Shown: one piece after another, positions 10,864 to 22,907 of the stretch
Layout of the letters: the number at the start of each line of letters is the position of its first letter
How positions within the stretch are numbered: position 1 is the first letter of the stretch
Source: Bradyrhizobium sp. CCGB01
GTDB taxonomy: Bacteria > Pseudomonadota > Alphaproteobacteria > Rhizobiales > Xanthobacteraceae
Assembly (NCBI RefSeq): GCF_024199795.1
Contig: NZ_JANADK010000001.1
Location: forward strand, 1,736,001 to 1,800,000
Direction of reading: 5' to 3'
Length of the DNA: 64,000 nucleotides
The notes under the pieces: generated by a model
The model's database searches: none
What the model was told of the DNA's origin: nothing
What the model saw: only the letters and a program-made list of their open reading frames with translations
Position numbers and translations under genes: made by a program

Positions 10864-11850
10864 CTATTTTGACGATGAGCTCGGTAGCCAGTTCGTGTCA
10901 TCAGCAAAGAAAGCTTTGAGGGACCATTGCTTAGCTTCGCTGTCGTTCAGCTGATGGGAGTAAGGCTCACGTCCTCTAAGATTGGCGCCGATTCCGGTGG
11001 ATTCGTATTCGGCATAGTAAGCCGTCTTTAATCTGTTGGTCTTGCCAAGTTTCCACTCGCTCCAGCCGTCCGCCATCACCGGCGCATTCATCTTGGTGGA
11101 TAAGAAGATCACCGTAGCGTAAGAGCGCCAAGGGCGTCCGAGGGTGATGGCACGTGCGGCGGAATCGGCGGTCAGAGTGCAACGGTCAAAAACATAGGCG
11201 CTGTCCTCGTCCGGCGAAGTTCTGCTTTGTGCGGTATATACCACAGCTTGGCTGGCGATGCCGTGAAGTTCACAATGTTGGAAATAGGCCTTCGCGTTGC
11301 CAAATATATAGTCAACATGTCCCTCGATATAGCAGTCTGAAAAGTATTGCCGTGCCGTTCGGCCGTTCGGCCCCATATTGGCAAATAGTGTGTCTTGTGC
11401 GCCGAGCAGGCGAACGCGAGTGATCACGTCCTTGTCTCCTGTAAGAGACAGCGCCACGGCCTGTGATGGCGGATTGGATGGATTCAGGGAGTAGTCGTTT
11501 TGGATCGTTAGATTGTCGAGCCGGAAGTCGTCGCCAGACGCGTCCATGGTGGCGGAATGAATGGTTCCACCCGCCTTAATCGCACCGTCGCCATAGACGA
11601 CCACCGTGTCCTCCGGCTTCTTGCCGGTTCCTTTGATGTGAACGGCAGGTTTGCCAATCCTGATCTTCTCCCGATAGATGCCCGGCGCGATCAGAATGTC
11701 GCCGCCTCGGGCCGGCAATGCATCTACGGCCTCCTGGATCGAGCGATAGGTCAAGCCGTCGGATTTTGAGACAAGAAGCCTCTCCGCATTTGCCTCTGAA
11801 AGTTGGAAGCATCCGGTCAGAATGGCAACGGAAATCAGGAAGTCTCGCAT
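10864..11850 (-). CDS. Secreted pectin methylesterase, carbohydrate esterase family 8
   Basis: Removes methyl esters from homogalacturonan, making pectin accessible to polygalacturonase. The start at 11850 gives 328 residues with a signal peptide (MRDFLISVAILTGCFQLSEANA). The family signatures are present: GAQDTLF with the first catalytic Asp, GHVDYIFGNA with the nucleophilic Asp, and LGRPW with the substrate-binding Arg and Trp. The beta-helix is full length. It converges on the polygalacturonase gene with a 154-bp gap. An upstream in-frame extension to 11931 is possible but would displace the signal peptide. Confidence 0.9.
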   Translation of the reverse strand: MRDFLISVAILTGCFQLSEANAERLLVSKSDGLTYRSIQEAVDALPARGGDILIAPGIYREKIRIGKPAVHIKGTGKKPEDTVVVYGDGAIKAGGTIHSATMDASGDDFRLDNLTIQNDYSLNPSNPPSQAVALSLTGDKDVITRVRLLGAQDTLFANMGPNGRTARQYFSDCYIEGHVDYIFGNAKAYFQHCELHGIASQAVVYTAQSRTSPDEDSAYVFDRCTLTADSAARAITLGRPWRSYATVIFLSTKMNAPVMADGWSEWKLGKTNRLKTAYYAEYESTGIGANLRGREPYSHQLNDSEAKQWSLKAFFADDTNWLPSSSSK

Positions 11851-11931
11851 AATGGTCTCCACCTTTTGCTGGACCAGCTTCACGCTTGTTGCAGCGGTTC
11901 TCCTGGAACTCACCTGGCGCGATCTCGACAA

Positions 11932-12480
11932 CGCTTCGTCTAGCTGCGCCCAAGTGTACGTTTAGAATCAGCGTCTTCCCCATCCCGCATCTGGAAAGCA
12001 GATGGGTAATTGCAATCGTGACCCACCCCGCCGCTTCTGGCGTAAGAGCGCGCATCAAAATTTGTCGGAAAGCGCCCTTTGGTCTTCGTGTCTGGTCATG
12101 CTTGCATTGGAGATGCCCATGTCAGAAACACGACATTAGGACGAGAATGTTCCGTCCGAACGACGCACATCATTGTCTCCCTTTCAATCGTGGCTCGCAG
12201 ACTTGGCACCCCGATTGCTCGATAGCAGAAAACGACCATTACGACGATGGCCACGTTATAGCCGCCGGCGACGGAGTTCGATGAGCAAGGTTGATGCCTT
12301 GCCAGACCTCGACGTTCCGAGCGGCCTTGCAGCCGGGCGTCTTGAAATGAATCTTGTGCCAATCGGTCTCAACCAAGAAATGAGGGATACATGGTGCCCC
12401 TGGTCATCGATCGACCGCGCGATAATGCGCGTCGCGTCCGAATAATATAAGCCGCTCTACTCCGCCATAGAGGAAAGCAG
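11932..12480. other. Gene-poor stretch
   Basis: Contains the upstream region of the pectin methylesterase gene. No nod box, tts box or sigma-54 promoter was convincing, and no further gene is recognised. Confidence 0.4.
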
Positions 12481-13656
12481 ATGAAGTTTGGAGTGTTCTA
12501 CGAGCACCAATTGCCGCAGCCCTGCGAAAATGGTGGCGAACAGAAAATGTTCAGCAACGCGCTGGAACAGATCGAGCTCGCTGATCGAATCGGATTCAAT
12601 TATATTTGGCAAGTTGAGCGCCACTTCCTCAAGGAGTACTCCCACTCGTCCGCACCAGAAGTCTTTCTTGGGTGGCGTTTCGCAGCGTACAAAGAATATT
12701 CGCATTTGGCCACGCATTTGTCTTCCCCGCCCCGCCATAATCATCCCGCGCGGCTAACTGAGCGCCTCGCGACGCTCGATCTGATCTCTGGAGGACACGT
12801 TGAGTGGGGGACCGGAGAATCCGCCTCGCTAATTGAGATGGATTTAGGATAGAGCCTGAGCAGAAGAATGCCATGTGGCGGGAAGGCGTTGAACAGGCCG
12901 CCAATATAATGACGATGTGTCGTATCCGGGATACGAACGGCAATTCTTCACAATGCCGCCCCGTAACATTGTGCCAAAACCGATACAGAAACCGCATCCA
13001 CTGCTTTGGATGGCGTGCTCACGGCGCGACAGCATTTTGCGAGCCGCGCGTCACAGGGTGGGAGCGCTGGTCTTTGGGTTTGCGCGACGAATACTATGAG
13101 ATGATCAATTCTGACGAATGTGTGCCAATCGGTCATTCGGTCAACGCCAATATTGCAACACTCAACGGTATGATGGTTCATGAGAGTGCAGAAGAGGCGA
13201 TGCGTCGTGGAATCGAGGGTTTCAAGTTCTTCGGATACTCGCTCGCACATTATGCGGTATGTGGCGCACATCGTCCTGGACGCACGAAGTTGTGGCGACG
13301 CTTCCAAGCTATTAAGGACGACATCAAGGACACAGCAGACTCAGGTAGCATCGGACGCCCCCAGATCGTCTGCGACCATCTGATAAGTTATGCGCATGTC
13401 TGTATCGACCAGATGATCTTCATTCAGCAATGTGGGGTAAATAAGCGCGAACATATCTGCGAAGCACGCGAGCTGTTTGCCGATGAGGTCATGCCCGCGC
13501 TGAAAGAACGGCAAAACGAACGCGTCCGACGCAAACAAGAGGAACTGGAACCCTACAAAGAGGCGGCACTAGCCCGCAAGCCTTTGATGCCAGCGCTGCA
13601 CGAAACCGACATCCCCAACATTGAGGCTATGGACATCGTTCTCGGGCGTCGCACTT
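12481..13656 (+). pseudogene. Luciferase-like monooxygenase (LLM family), frameshifted
   Basis: The beginning MKFGVFYEHQLPQP, then EYSHSSAPEVFLG and TLDLISGGHVEWGTGES, are typical of flavin-dependent LLM-class oxidoreductases. The family sequence then continues in other frames: SQRTKNIRI near 12690, MPPRNIVPKPIQKPHP near 12953, and from about 13100 DECVPIGHSVNANIA through HRPGRTKLW to EAALARKPLMPALHE. At least three or four frame changes are needed over about 390 residues. A good ribosome site (GAGGAAAG) precedes the ATG. The gene is dead as it stands; the substrate of the intact relative is unknown. Confidence 0.8.
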
Positions 13657-13848
13657 GTAAGGATTACGCTTCAGCGGGCGGCACCTTCGAGTATCCGACG
13701 CGTGCAGGTGCGATTCCGATCGTTTCACGCGAAACCTGTTGCCAAGGCAGCAAGTATCGACTGATGGCGAACCTCATTGCGGAACTTACCTGAGCTCATG
13801 TTGGACGTGTTCGCATCGGAAATATGACAGGGAAGCATCTGAGCGCGA

Positions 13849-14199
13849 ATGAAGATATCGCAAGCGTTCAGGTTCGAGGTGGCCCACCGCCTCCCGGAGA
13901 CGCCGGCCACACACAAGTGCAGCCGCATGCATGGGCAATCCTATCGAACTGAATTGCAGGTCGGTGGGCCGATAGATCCGGTTACAGAATTTGTCGTAGT
14001 TGTTTCTGACCTTGGGAAGTCCTTTGCCGAAATAGTTACGTGTACTTGATCATTGATGTCTGAATGGAGGTGAGGGCCTGGAGAACCCTATGGCAGAAAA
14101 TATTTCCATGTGGATCTGGGAAAGATTACATCGAAAAATTCAGCAGGTCGTGCGAGTCGTGAAACATCTGACGCTTGGGCCGAGTATGACGGACGATGA
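13849..14199 (+). pseudogene. queD-like 6-carboxytetrahydropterin synthase remnant
   Basis: The first 50 residues (MKISQAFRFEVAHRLP, then HKCSRMHGQSYRTEL) match the QueD/6-pyruvoyl-tetrahydropterin synthase fold, which makes a queuosine precursor; HxxxxH zinc ligands are partly kept, with Gln where the second His of HGHSY would be. Further pieces follow in other frames: VEGLENPMAENISMWIWERL near 14075 and RETSDAWAEYDGR ending at the TGA at 14197. Two or three frameshifts and internal stops make it non-functional. Confidence 0.75.
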
Positions 14200-15813
14200 C
14201 AGAAAGGTCAGCCTATTCGGTCAGTGCTCGCGGTGAGTTGAGGCGGCCCGAATTCTTCGTTGCTGGAAATCCGGGGAATGATTGCACGGCGCGGCCCGGA
14301 TGTCGAGCGAGCTGATCGTATTAACCTGCAGATCGTGACAATTTCCAAGTTCTTATCGGGCAACACTGCGCCGCAAGATCTTACTCCTTGGGGCGCGGGA
14401 GGACGCCGCAAGAAGAAAACGAAACGCCCCGGCGCACTTCGTCAGGAAGAGCGCGCCGGGTCCGCCAGACATCGTCAGTGCATTCTGACAATGTTCCCTC
14501 AAATCAATCAAGCAACCTGGCAAATCTGAGGCTGGCCAATCGGTTAAGGGTGTTGTCTCTGCAAAATTCTACACAAGAGGGCCGACGGAGCTTGAATCGC
14601 ACGTAGCGTCAAGTTGTAGATCGCATCGTAGGCGTCTCCGACACAGCCAAAGGTGGCTCGATTATATGGCGTGTTCACTGTGCATGTGGGGAAGAGAGGA
14701 GAGTGTTGCTCTCCTTTTCATCTTGGTCTCCATTTTCTTTGCTAGCTTCGGGCTCGCATATGCCGCGCTGGAATCGCGCTTTCGTCATTGTGACGGCTAT
14801 GTACTCTACGTGTTTGATGTGATCTCCCATGACCGTTCTCCGGACTCTTGCGGGCGGAACACCGACGGCTAATGATCCGAAGGATCGATCTAGAAGCAAC
14901 AAAGGTGCCTCCTATCGTTCAGTAGCGCGCTCTAGTTCCGCAGCATAAACTGCGTGCGAGATAAGGTACAAGAGGTGCCGCGTTTATGTTCTCATGAGTA
15001 TCGACGTTGCCTCGGTGCGCGATCTTGGCAGCACATTGATCCGATCAGGTCATCGAGAGCATTGAGCGACATAAGAATGCGTGAAACAAAGGCCGCGCCA
15101 TACTTGACCACTGTTCTCTTCAAGCTGTGACCATCGGCGATTAACGCACGCGAGAGAGAATCTAGCGAGCCATTTGTGCCTTCAGAATGGAAAAGGTCTA
15201 GCTTGCCGGAATTGCTGTGGATCGAAAGTATGAGCAGCGTTTGCGTCATTGCTCGAAGGCAGTCGTCTTGCCGTGAAAACAGAGCATGCAAGCTGACGTT
15301 AGGCGCGATTCTAATGTCTTTCGAAGTGCTCGCATGGAGTATGTTTCGCTTCTGCAGAGCCAGGGCCTCAGTTTTGCCACGCTAGTCGCTTCTGTCAGGA
15401 TAGCATCATCACGGATGTACTGATGGTGCAGAGGTGGGACCCGGCGCATTTTACGTACGAAGACGGCAAAGTGCGCCGGGCGCCTCGGTTGATCGCGAAC
15501 CCAGTGCGTGAAAGCTTGCAACTGGGCGCAGCTGCGTTGTCTGGTTCGCGAGTGACGTCGCGGGGCCTCAAACAGAAAGCCGACTTTCAAACCAATGCTG
15601 CCGAGAATACATCGTCTTGTCAGCTCCGGTCGCTACGTGTGCCGATCTCGGCACCGCAGTTAGTTCTGAAAGGCCACAAGCTTTTGCAGAGAATCAACGA
15701 AGATGTCTTAAGCCGACATTCGGAAGAGAGGGGGCAATCCTGCAGTTGCCGCCCTCGGCCCGGATTTCGCAAAACGTCCTGCCGAAGATGTCGGATGTCC
15801 TAAAGGAGCTCGC
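14200..15813. other. Gene-poor stretch of about 1.6 kb
   Basis: Short frames occur on both strands (for example 14992-15291 minus, 15423-15803 plus) but none shows a domain, a good ribosome site or a neighbour that would explain it. A minus-strand terminator-like hairpin lies at 14416-14460. I did not find a clear sigma-54 promoter in front of fixR. Confidence 0.35.
14416..14460 (-). terminator. Possible rho-independent terminator, minus strand
   Basis: CCCGGCGC and GCGCCGGG form an 8-bp stem around a loop of about 17 nt. On the minus strand the stem is followed by a T-rich run (GCGTTTCGTTTTCTTCTT), on the plus strand it is not. No convincing minus-strand gene ends here, so the gene it once served may be lost. 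Confidence 0.4.
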
Positions 15814-16653
15814 TTGTCCATTCACGGATTAGATGGAGACGGTGCAGTTGAGTCGTCCTCTGCGCCAAATCATGCACTCTGTCCTTTTCACGATGTCAGC
15901 TCGCACACGAGGCGGGACGGAAGGAAGACACTCGTACTGACAGGCGCCTCGCGCGGCATTGGCCACGCTACGGGTAAGCTGTTCTCGGAAGCTGGTTGGC
16001 GAATTATCTCCTGTTCCCGACAGCCTTTCGATAGCCGTCGATGTCCCTGGGAATTAGGCGTCAGTAACCACGTGCAGGTTGACTTGAGCGACCATCGCGC
16101 GTTGCCGCGTGCGATTGTCGAGATTAAGAAGCGGCTCAACGGAGAGCCGCTTCACGCGCTGATCAACAATGCTGGCATTTCTCCAAAGGCGCCGGATGGT
16201 AGTCGGCTGAATTCGCAGACGACGTCCATCGGAACTTGGATGAGCGTCTTTCACGTCAATTTGCTCGCGCCGATTCTCCTTGCTCAAGGCTTGTTCGAAG
16301 AATTGAAAGCGGCATCCGGCTCGATTGTCAATGTCACCTCAATCGTTGGCACTCGGGTGCATCCATTTGCCGGCACTGCCTATGCGACATCCAAGGCCGC
16401 GCTCGCCTGCCTCACGCGGGAGATGGCTCATGACTACGCTCCGTTCGGAATTCGTGTCAATGCGATCGCGCCAGGCGAGATCAAGACCGACATCCTCTCG
16501 CCGGAAACCGAAGCGAAGCTGGCACCAATTATACCGCTTCATCGTGTTGGTACGCCGGACGAGGTCGCAAAGGTTATTTTCTTTCTCTGCTCAAATGCTG
16601 CGAGCTACGTCACCGGTGCGGAAGTGCCAATCAATGGCGGACAGCACGTGTGA
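15814..16653 (+). CDS. fixR: FixR-type short-chain dehydrogenase/reductase
   Basis: A 279-residue SDR protein. It has the nucleotide-binding TGASRGIGHATG (about residues 43-54), NNAGIS, the Ser of SIVNVTS and the YATSK catalytic pair, and ends PINGGQHV. The overall sequence is like FixR of Bradyrhizobium, which is normally the first gene of the fixR-nifA operon; its substrate is unknown and it is not essential for fixation there. The start is a TTG at 15814 preceded by AAAGGAG at good spacing. Unusually, no nifA follows: the next recognisable gene is a ferredoxin at 17148. Confidence 0.8.
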   Translation: MSIHGLDGDGAVESSSAPNHALCPFHDVSSHTRRDGRKTLVLTGASRGIGHATGKLFSEAGWRIISCSRQPFDSRRCPWELGVSNHVQVDLSDHRALPRAIVEIKKRLNGEPLHALINNAGISPKAPDGSRLNSQTTSIGTWMSVFHVNLLAPILLAQGLFEELKAASGSIVNVTSIVGTRVHPFAGTAYATSKAALACLTREMAHDYAPFGIRVNAIAPGEIKTDILSPETEAKLAPIIPLHRVGTPDEVAKVIFFLCSNAASYVTGAEVPINGGQHV

Positions 16654-17080
16654 TATTGGCGGACAGATCAGTCGCAAACGAGATCCTTGGATCGTGCTGG
16701 TTTAGGCGGAAGATCTCTTGGCCTGCCGTGCAGCATCAATTCCAATGTTGTAAACTGGGAGAACAATCCGGCGAGGGCGACAAGAGACTGTCAGTAAGAA
16801 GACAGGCTGAGTATGACCTTCCACATGCCTCGCAACAAAGCGGAGTGGCGAAGTTGAGGAAATTGAGGCTCATTGCATGAGCCACGGTCCATGGCGAGAG
16901 CACGAGTGTGGCGTAACCGAACATGGGACGGCCGCACTCTCCTCGTGTTGGAGTCGTGGCCGAACGGCTACACGCCTTAGGCCAAATAGTTGTTATGGGA
17001 CCGTCGCGGATGTGGCGTGCCATGGGCTCGCGACGATACGCCTCTCATAGATTGGTGCCAAATGGTCGATCTCTCGCATG
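16654..17080. other. Intergenic region before the ferredoxin gene
   Basis: No gene is recognised here and in particular no trace of nifA. A TGT-N11-ACA element at 16908-16924 resembles a NifA site with one extra spacer base. Confidence 0.4.
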
Positions 17081-17096
17081 TGGCACGAGGTTTGAA
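17081..17096 (+). promoter_or_regulatory. Sigma-54 type promoter candidate for the ferredoxin gene
   Basis: TGGCACGAGGTTTGAA has a perfect -24 element and correct spacing, but the -12 element reads GA where GC is expected. It ends 51 nt before the ferredoxin ATG. Activity is plausible but the -12 deviation is serious. Confidence 0.5.
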
Positions 17097-17147
17097 GGGC
17101 AGCTGTCGAAGTACAACGACATCGTTTACTCCTGGGAGTCTCAATTC

Positions 17148-17342
17148 ATGGCTTACAAGATCGTCGCCTCGCAATGCTCGGCTTGCGGTGCATGTGAGTT
17201 CGAGTGTCCGAACGGCGCGATCAGTCTAAAGCGCGATACCTATGTGATAGATCCTAAAAAGTGCACAGAGTGCGAGGGGCACTGCGATACACCGCAGTGT
17301 GCGGTGGTCTGTCCAGTCGAAGACACATGTGTCCCGGCCTGA
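17148..17342 (+). CDS. fdxN: FdxN-type 2[4Fe-4S] ferredoxin
   Basis: A 64-residue electron carrier with two cluster motifs: [12 protein letters not shown] near the N-terminus and [18 protein letters not shown] near the C-terminus. The enlarged spacing in the second motif is typical of nif-associated bacterial-type ferredoxins that deliver electrons to nitrogenase reductase. It is closely similar to the ferredoxin at 34793 in this window. It lies upstream of the nifHDK cluster behind a sigma-54-like promoter. The gene symbol is by similarity and position. Confidence 0.85.
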   Translation: MAYKIVASQCSACGACEFECPNGAISLKRDTYVIDPKKCTECEGHCDTPQCAVVCPVEDTCVPA

Positions 17343-18013
17343 GGATTTCGAACGGATCATTCCGCCGCTGACAGGTCGGTGATTGTCGGTAATGCACGCG
17401 GAATCGTCGAGCAGCGTGTGCGCAGCTTGCGGACAGCCTTGAAATTGCGTTCAATGCCACGGGGCCGCCGGGCCAATAAACACCGAAGACGAAGGCAGTA
17501 TCGCGCCGATACATTGGTTCGCATGCGCAGCAATGCACGCGCGGCCTGCAAATTCGTCGAAGTGAGAGCGTGAAGGATTTTGACCAATCGCATAGTGTGA
17601 GGTCTTGACAGAGGGTCTGTCGGACGGTTGAGGAATGTACCGCAGGAACGAGCTCGCCCGGTTGCATGTAATGGCGTAGATATGTTGCTACCGGCTGACC
17701 ATGACCCGTCGCCCCGGGCGCACGTCGACTATTCCAACAGTCACGTCTCAGGACAGACTACACGGAGCCGAAAAGACCATCTCGTGATTTCGATAAGAGA
17801 AAGTCGGCTATCCGGAAGACGCGGGAGAAGCTGGGCGTTCCCTGTGCGAGCTCCACGACGCTGGTGATCGTCGGCGCGAAAAAGGCAGGGCGAACCGGCC
17901 CTTCGACCGAATGTCCGCAGGCAGAACCTTCAAGGAGAGGCGGAGTTTCATGCTGAGCGCAAGCATCCCCGAACTGGTGCAGGCGGCGCCATTCAAAGCC
18001 GAGTAAGAAGCGC
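17343..18013. other. Gene-poor stretch
   Basis: No domain recognised. Short frames at 17379-17573 and around 17760-18000 on either strand are uninformative. Confidence 0.4.
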
Positions 18014-18448
18014 CTAACCGAACGCGACACGAACGAGACGCGATGGCGCGCCGGGAAAGTCCGGTGCGCCCAAGACGACCCGGACGGCATCGCAGACAGA
18101 ATCAAAGGAGATTGGATTACTGATGACTCCATGGGCGCCTTGTTTAAGCCCAGCCTGCGCGACAGGATCGCAAATCCGTTCCGCTACGAGCAAGATCTTG
18201 GTCGTCGCGAACACCGTGCTCAGTTCCGCCAGGACCTCCTCGCCTCGGTCGCGCAGGATGGCAATGCCGATCAGCACCACAGCGGGAGCTTTCATGGGCG
18301 AGGCCATTGCCTCATCCATGGAGGCAAAAGCATGTGTCCCATAGCGCTCGCGCAGGATATATTCGAGCGCGGAACGTACCACCTGCTCAGGTTCGATCAG
18401 GAAGACGGCCGGACGGGCTGTCCTCGCGTAGACCTCGGTATGCTGCAT
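18014..18448 (-). CDS. Degenerate response-regulator receiver protein
   Basis: A 144-residue single-domain protein with the CheY-like fold pattern: FLIEPEQVVRSALEYIL at the N-terminus, a hydrophobic strand PAVVLIGIAIL in the middle, KILLVAE and GAHGVISNP near the C-terminus. The phospho-acceptor Asp that should end the third strand is replaced (LIGIA) and the conserved Lys-Pro reads Asn-Pro, so phosphorylation is unlikely. It is transcribed away from nifH1. A sigma-54-like element at 18482-18497 and the NifA site at 18612-18627 could make it NifA-dependent. Function unknown. Confidence 0.65.
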   Translation of the reverse strand: MQHTEVYARTARPAVFLIEPEQVVRSALEYILRERYGTHAFASMDEAMASPMKAPAVVLIGIAILRDRGEEVLAELSTVFATTKILLVAERICDPVAQAGLKQGAHGVISNPISFDSVCDAVRVVLGAPDFPGAPSRLVRVAFG

Positions 18449-18481
18449 GATATCCTCGATATCATTGATTGATAGGCATCA

Positions 18482-18497
18482 AGCAAGCTCTGGGCCG
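18482..18497 (-). promoter_or_regulatory. Sigma-54 promoter candidate for the receiver-like gene
   Basis: The minus strand reads CGGCCCAGAGCTTGCT: the GG and GC dinucleotides are 10 bases apart and the -12 half TTGCT is perfect, while the -24 half has two mismatches to TGGCAC. It lies 34 bp before the start codon at 18448. Confidence 0.5.
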
Positions 18498-18543
18498 TGA
18501 TGTGATTAGCCGTTTGCGCAGGGAAAACTGCCGATTTCGCTAG

Positions 18544-19722
<1,179 letters not shown>

Positions 19723-19797
19723 GGTCGGACCTCACATTCGGCAGTTTCGACGAAGCGTCGGTCCGTAAAGCGCAGAGACAATCAGAAGGATACTCGT

Positions 19798-21300
19798 ATG
19801 AGCCTGGCATCCACCCAGAGCGTTGCAGAGATCAAGGCCCGCAACAAGGAGTTGATCGACGAAGTTTTGGAAGTTTATCCGGAGAAGACGGCCAAGCGAC
19901 GTGCCAAGCACCTCAACGTGCACGAGGCTGGCAAGCCCGACTGTGGTGTCAAATCGAATCTCAAATCGATCCCGGGCGTGATGACCATTCGAGGCTGCGC
20001 CTATGCCGGCTCGAAAGGAGTGGTGTGGGGTCCGATAAAGGACATGATCCATATCAGCCACGGTCCGGTCGGTTGCGGTCAGTATTCCTGGGGATCGCGG
20101 CGCAACTATTATGTTGGTACCACCGGCATCGATGCCTTCGGAACCATGCAGTTCACCTCCGACTTTCAGGAAAAGGACATCGTCTTCGGCGGCGACAAGA
20201 AGCTCGCCAAGGTCATCGATGAAATTGAGACCTTGTTTCCGCTCAACCGCGGAATCACTGTCCAATCGGAGTGCCCCATCGGTCTGATCGGCGATGACAT
20301 AGAGGCAGTGTCGAGGGCCAAGTCGAAGGAGTATGATGGCAAGACAATCGTGCCGGTGCGCTGCGAAGGGTTCCGTGGCGTATCGCAGTCGCTTGGCCAC
20401 CACATCGCCAACGACGCCGTACGCGACTGGGTATTTGACAAGATCACCTCAGAGGCGGAGCTTCGATTCGAACCAACACCCTATGACGTCGCCATCATCG
20501 GCGACTACAACATCGGCGGCGACGCATGGTCCTCTCGCATTCTCCTGGAGGAGATGGGTCTGCGGGTGATTGCGCAGTGGTCCGGCGACGGCAGCCTCGC
20601 CGAACTTGAGGCGACGCCAAAGGCCAAGCTTAACATCCTACACTGCTATCGTTCGATGAACTACATCTCTCGCCACATGGAGGAGAAGTTCGGCATTCCC
20701 TGGTGCGAGTACAACTTCTTCGGTCCATCAAAAATCGCGGAGTCACTGCGCAAGATCGCGAGCTTCTTCGACGACAAGATTAAGGACGGGGCCGAACGCG
20801 TCATCGTGAAATACAAGCCGCTAATGGATGCCGTCACCGCCAAGTACCGGCCGCGCCTAGAAGGCAAGTCCGTGATGCTCTTCGTTGGTGGCCTGCGCCC
20901 TCGGCACGTGATAGGCGCCTACGAAGACCTCGGTATGGAGGTCATCGGGACTGGCTACGAGTTCGGTCACAACGACGATTATCAGCGCACCGCCCGGCAT
21001 TACGTCAAGGATGGTACACTGATTTATGACGATGTCACTGGCTACGAGTTCGAGCGCTTCGTCGAGAAGATGCAGCCCGACATCGTTGGCTCCGGCATTA
21101 AGGAGAAGTACGTGTTCCAGAAGATGGGCGTGCCGTTCCGGCAAATGCACTCCTGGGACTATTCGGGTCCTTATCATGGATACGATGGGTTCGCGATCTT
21201 CGCCCGCGACATGGACATGGCAATCAATTCCCCGATCTGGAAGAAGACCAGGGCGCCCTGGAAGGACACCCCGCGTCCAAGCCTGATGGCTGCGGAATAA
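19798..21300 (+). CDS. nifD: Nitrogenase MoFe protein alpha chain NifD
   Basis: A 500-residue subunit of the alpha2beta2 MoFe protein that holds FeMo-cofactor and shares the P-cluster with NifK. P-cluster Cys are visible in [17 protein letters not shown] and [11 protein letters not shown]. The segment [15 protein letters not shown] contains the His that binds the cofactor molybdenum, and the cofactor Cys lies in [13 protein letters not shown] ribosome site (GAAGGA) precedes the ATG. Full length and undamaged. Confidence 0.97.
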   Translation: MSLASTQSVAEIKARNKELIDEVLEVYPEKTAKRRAKHLNVHEAGKPDCGVKSNLKSIPGVMTIRGCAYAGSKGVVWGPIKDMIHISHGPVGCGQYSWGSRRNYYVGTTGIDAFGTMQFTSDFQEKDIVFGGDKKLAKVIDEIETLFPLNRGITVQSECPIGLIGDDIEAVSRAKSKEYDGKTIVPVRCEGFRGVSQSLGHHIANDAVRDWVFDKITSEAELRFEPTPYDVAIIGDYNIGGDAWSSRILLEEMGLRVIAQWSGDGSLAELEATPKAKLNILHCYRSMNYISRHMEEKFGIPWCEYNFFGPSKIAESLRKIASFFDDKIKDGAERVIVKYKPLMDAVTAKYRPRLEGKSVMLFVGGLRPRHVIGAYEDLGMEVIGTGYEFGHNDDYQRTARHYVKDGTLIYDDVTGYEFERFVEKMQPDIVGSGIKEKYVFQKMGVPFRQMHSWDYSGPYHGYDGFAIFARDMDMAINSPIWKKTRAPWKDTPRPSLMAAE

Positions 21301-21347
21301 ATAAGCCGGACCAGTCGTTCGAACAGGAATTCAACAAGGACGCCACG

Positions 21348-22907
21348 ATGCCACAGAACGCCGAAAACGTGCTCGATCATTTCGAGCTGTTCCGAGGTCC
21401 GGAATACCAGCAGATGCTGGCTAACAAGAGAGCGCTCTTCGAGAATGCGCATGATCCCGCGGAGATCGAGCGTATCCGCGAGTGGGCCAAGACACCCGAA
21501 TATCGAGAAAAGAACTTCGCACGCGAGGAACTCACTATCAATCCGGCCAAGGCGTGCCAGCCATTAGGCGCCGTGTTTGCTTCGGTCGGCTTCGAGCGCA
21601 CGTTGCCTTTTGTCCATGGCTCACAGGGCTGCGTAGCCTACTACCGAAGCCACCTGTCGCGGCACTTTAAGGAGCCGACCTCATGTGTGTCCTCGTCGAT
21701 GACCGAAGACGCAGCCGTATTCGGCGGTCTCAATAATATGATCGACGGACTCGCCAACAGCTACAACATGTACAAACCGAAGATGATCGCGGTCTCGACT
21801 ACCTGCATGGCGGAGGTGATCGGCGACGATCTCAACGCCTTCATCAAGACGTCGAAGGAGAAGGGGTCGGTGCCGGCCGAGTTCGACGTGCCCTTCGCTC
21901 ACACGCCAGCCTTCGTCGGTAGCCATATCACTGGCTATGACAACGCCCTGAAAGGCATTATCGAGCATTTCTGGGACGGTAAGGCCCGGGCTGAGCCAAA
22001 ACTGGAGCGCGAGCCGAACGAGAAGATCAACTTCATCGGCGGCTTCGACGGCTACACCGTAGGCAATATTCGCGAAGTAAAGCGCATCTTCGAATTGATG
22101 GGGATTGGGTACACGATCCTGGCGGATAACAGTGACGTGTTCGATACGCCAACGGACGGTGAATTCCGGATGTATGATGGCGGCACCACGCTGGAAGACA
22201 CCGCGAATGCTATTCACGCCAAGGCGACCATCTCCATGCAGCAATATTGTACGGAGAGAACGCTGCCGTTCATCGCGAGCCATGGTCAGCAAGTCGTTGC
22301 GTTCAACCATCCGGTCGGCGTCAGCGCGACAGACGACTTCCTTATGACGCTGTCGCGGATAACCGGTAAGGCGATTCCGAAACTCCTCGAACGGGAACGC
22401 GGTCGTCTGGTCGACGCCATGGCGGATTCCAGCGCGCACATTCACGGTAAGAAGTTCGCGATCTATGGTGATCCCGACCTTTGCTATGGATTGGCGGCCT
22501 TTCTGCTCGAGCTCGGTTCCGAACCGACCCACGTCCTCTCAACCAATGGCAACAAGGGCTGGGAGGATAAGATGCAGGCGCTCTTCGCCAGTTCGCAATT
22601 CGGCAAAGACTGTCATGCCTATCCGGGTAAGGACCTCTGGCACATGCGTTCGCTGCTGTTCACCGAGCCGGTCGATTTTCTGATCGGTAACACCTACGGA
22701 AAGTACCTGGAACGCGACACGGGCACGCCGCTGATCCGCATCGGCTTTCCAGTGTTCGATCGGCACCATCATCACCGCTATCCGGTATGGGGTTATCAGG
22801 GTGGTATGAATGTGCTGGTGAAGATACTCGACAAGATCTTTGAAGAGATCGACAGGAACACCAACGTTGTGGGCAAAACCGATTACAGCTTCGACATAAT
22901 TCGTTGA
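21348..22907 (+). CDS. nifK: Nitrogenase MoFe protein beta chain NifK
   Basis: A 519-residue partner of NifD. The P-cluster ligands are in [25 protein letters not shown] and [12 protein letters not shown]. The start ATG at 21348 has AAGGA upstream and lies 47 bp after nifD. The C-terminus is complete ([10 protein letters not shown]). It is co-transcribed with nifHDE. Confidence 0.97.
   Translation: MPQNAENVLDHFELFRGPEYQQMLANKRALFENAHDPAEIERIREWAKTPEYREKNFAREELTINPAKACQPLGAVFASVGFERTLPFVHGSQGCVAYYRSHLSRHFKEPTSCVSSSMTEDAAVFGGLNNMIDGLANSYNMYKPKMIAVSTTCMAEVIGDDLNAFIKTSKEKGSVPAEFDVPFAHTPAFVGSHITGYDNALKGIIEHFWDGKARAEPKLEREPNEKINFIGGFDGYTVGNIREVKRIFELMGIGYTILADNSDVFDTPTDGEFRMYDGGTTLEDTANAIHAKATISMQQYCTERTLPFIASHGQQVVAFNHPVGVSATDDFLMTLSRITGKAIPKLLERERGRLVDAMADSSAHIHGKKFAIYGDPDLCYGLAAFLLELGSEPTHVLSTNGNKGWEDKMQALFASSQFGKDCHAYPGKDLWHMRSLLFTEPVDFLIGNTYGKYLERDTGTPLIRIGFPVFDRHHHHRYPVWGYQGGMNVLVKILDKIFEEIDRNTNVVGKTDYSFDIIR

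Noticed and set aside
16908..16924. NifA site TGT-N11-ACA upstream of the FdxN gene
   Set aside because: The spacer is one base too long and it is about 160 bp from a promoter with an imperfect -12 element; noted only as a weak candidate.
19732..20403. Long minus-strand frame opposite nifD
   Set aside because: It is a shadow of nifD caused by codon bias; similar shadows lie opposite nifH, nifK, nifB, nodM and metE.
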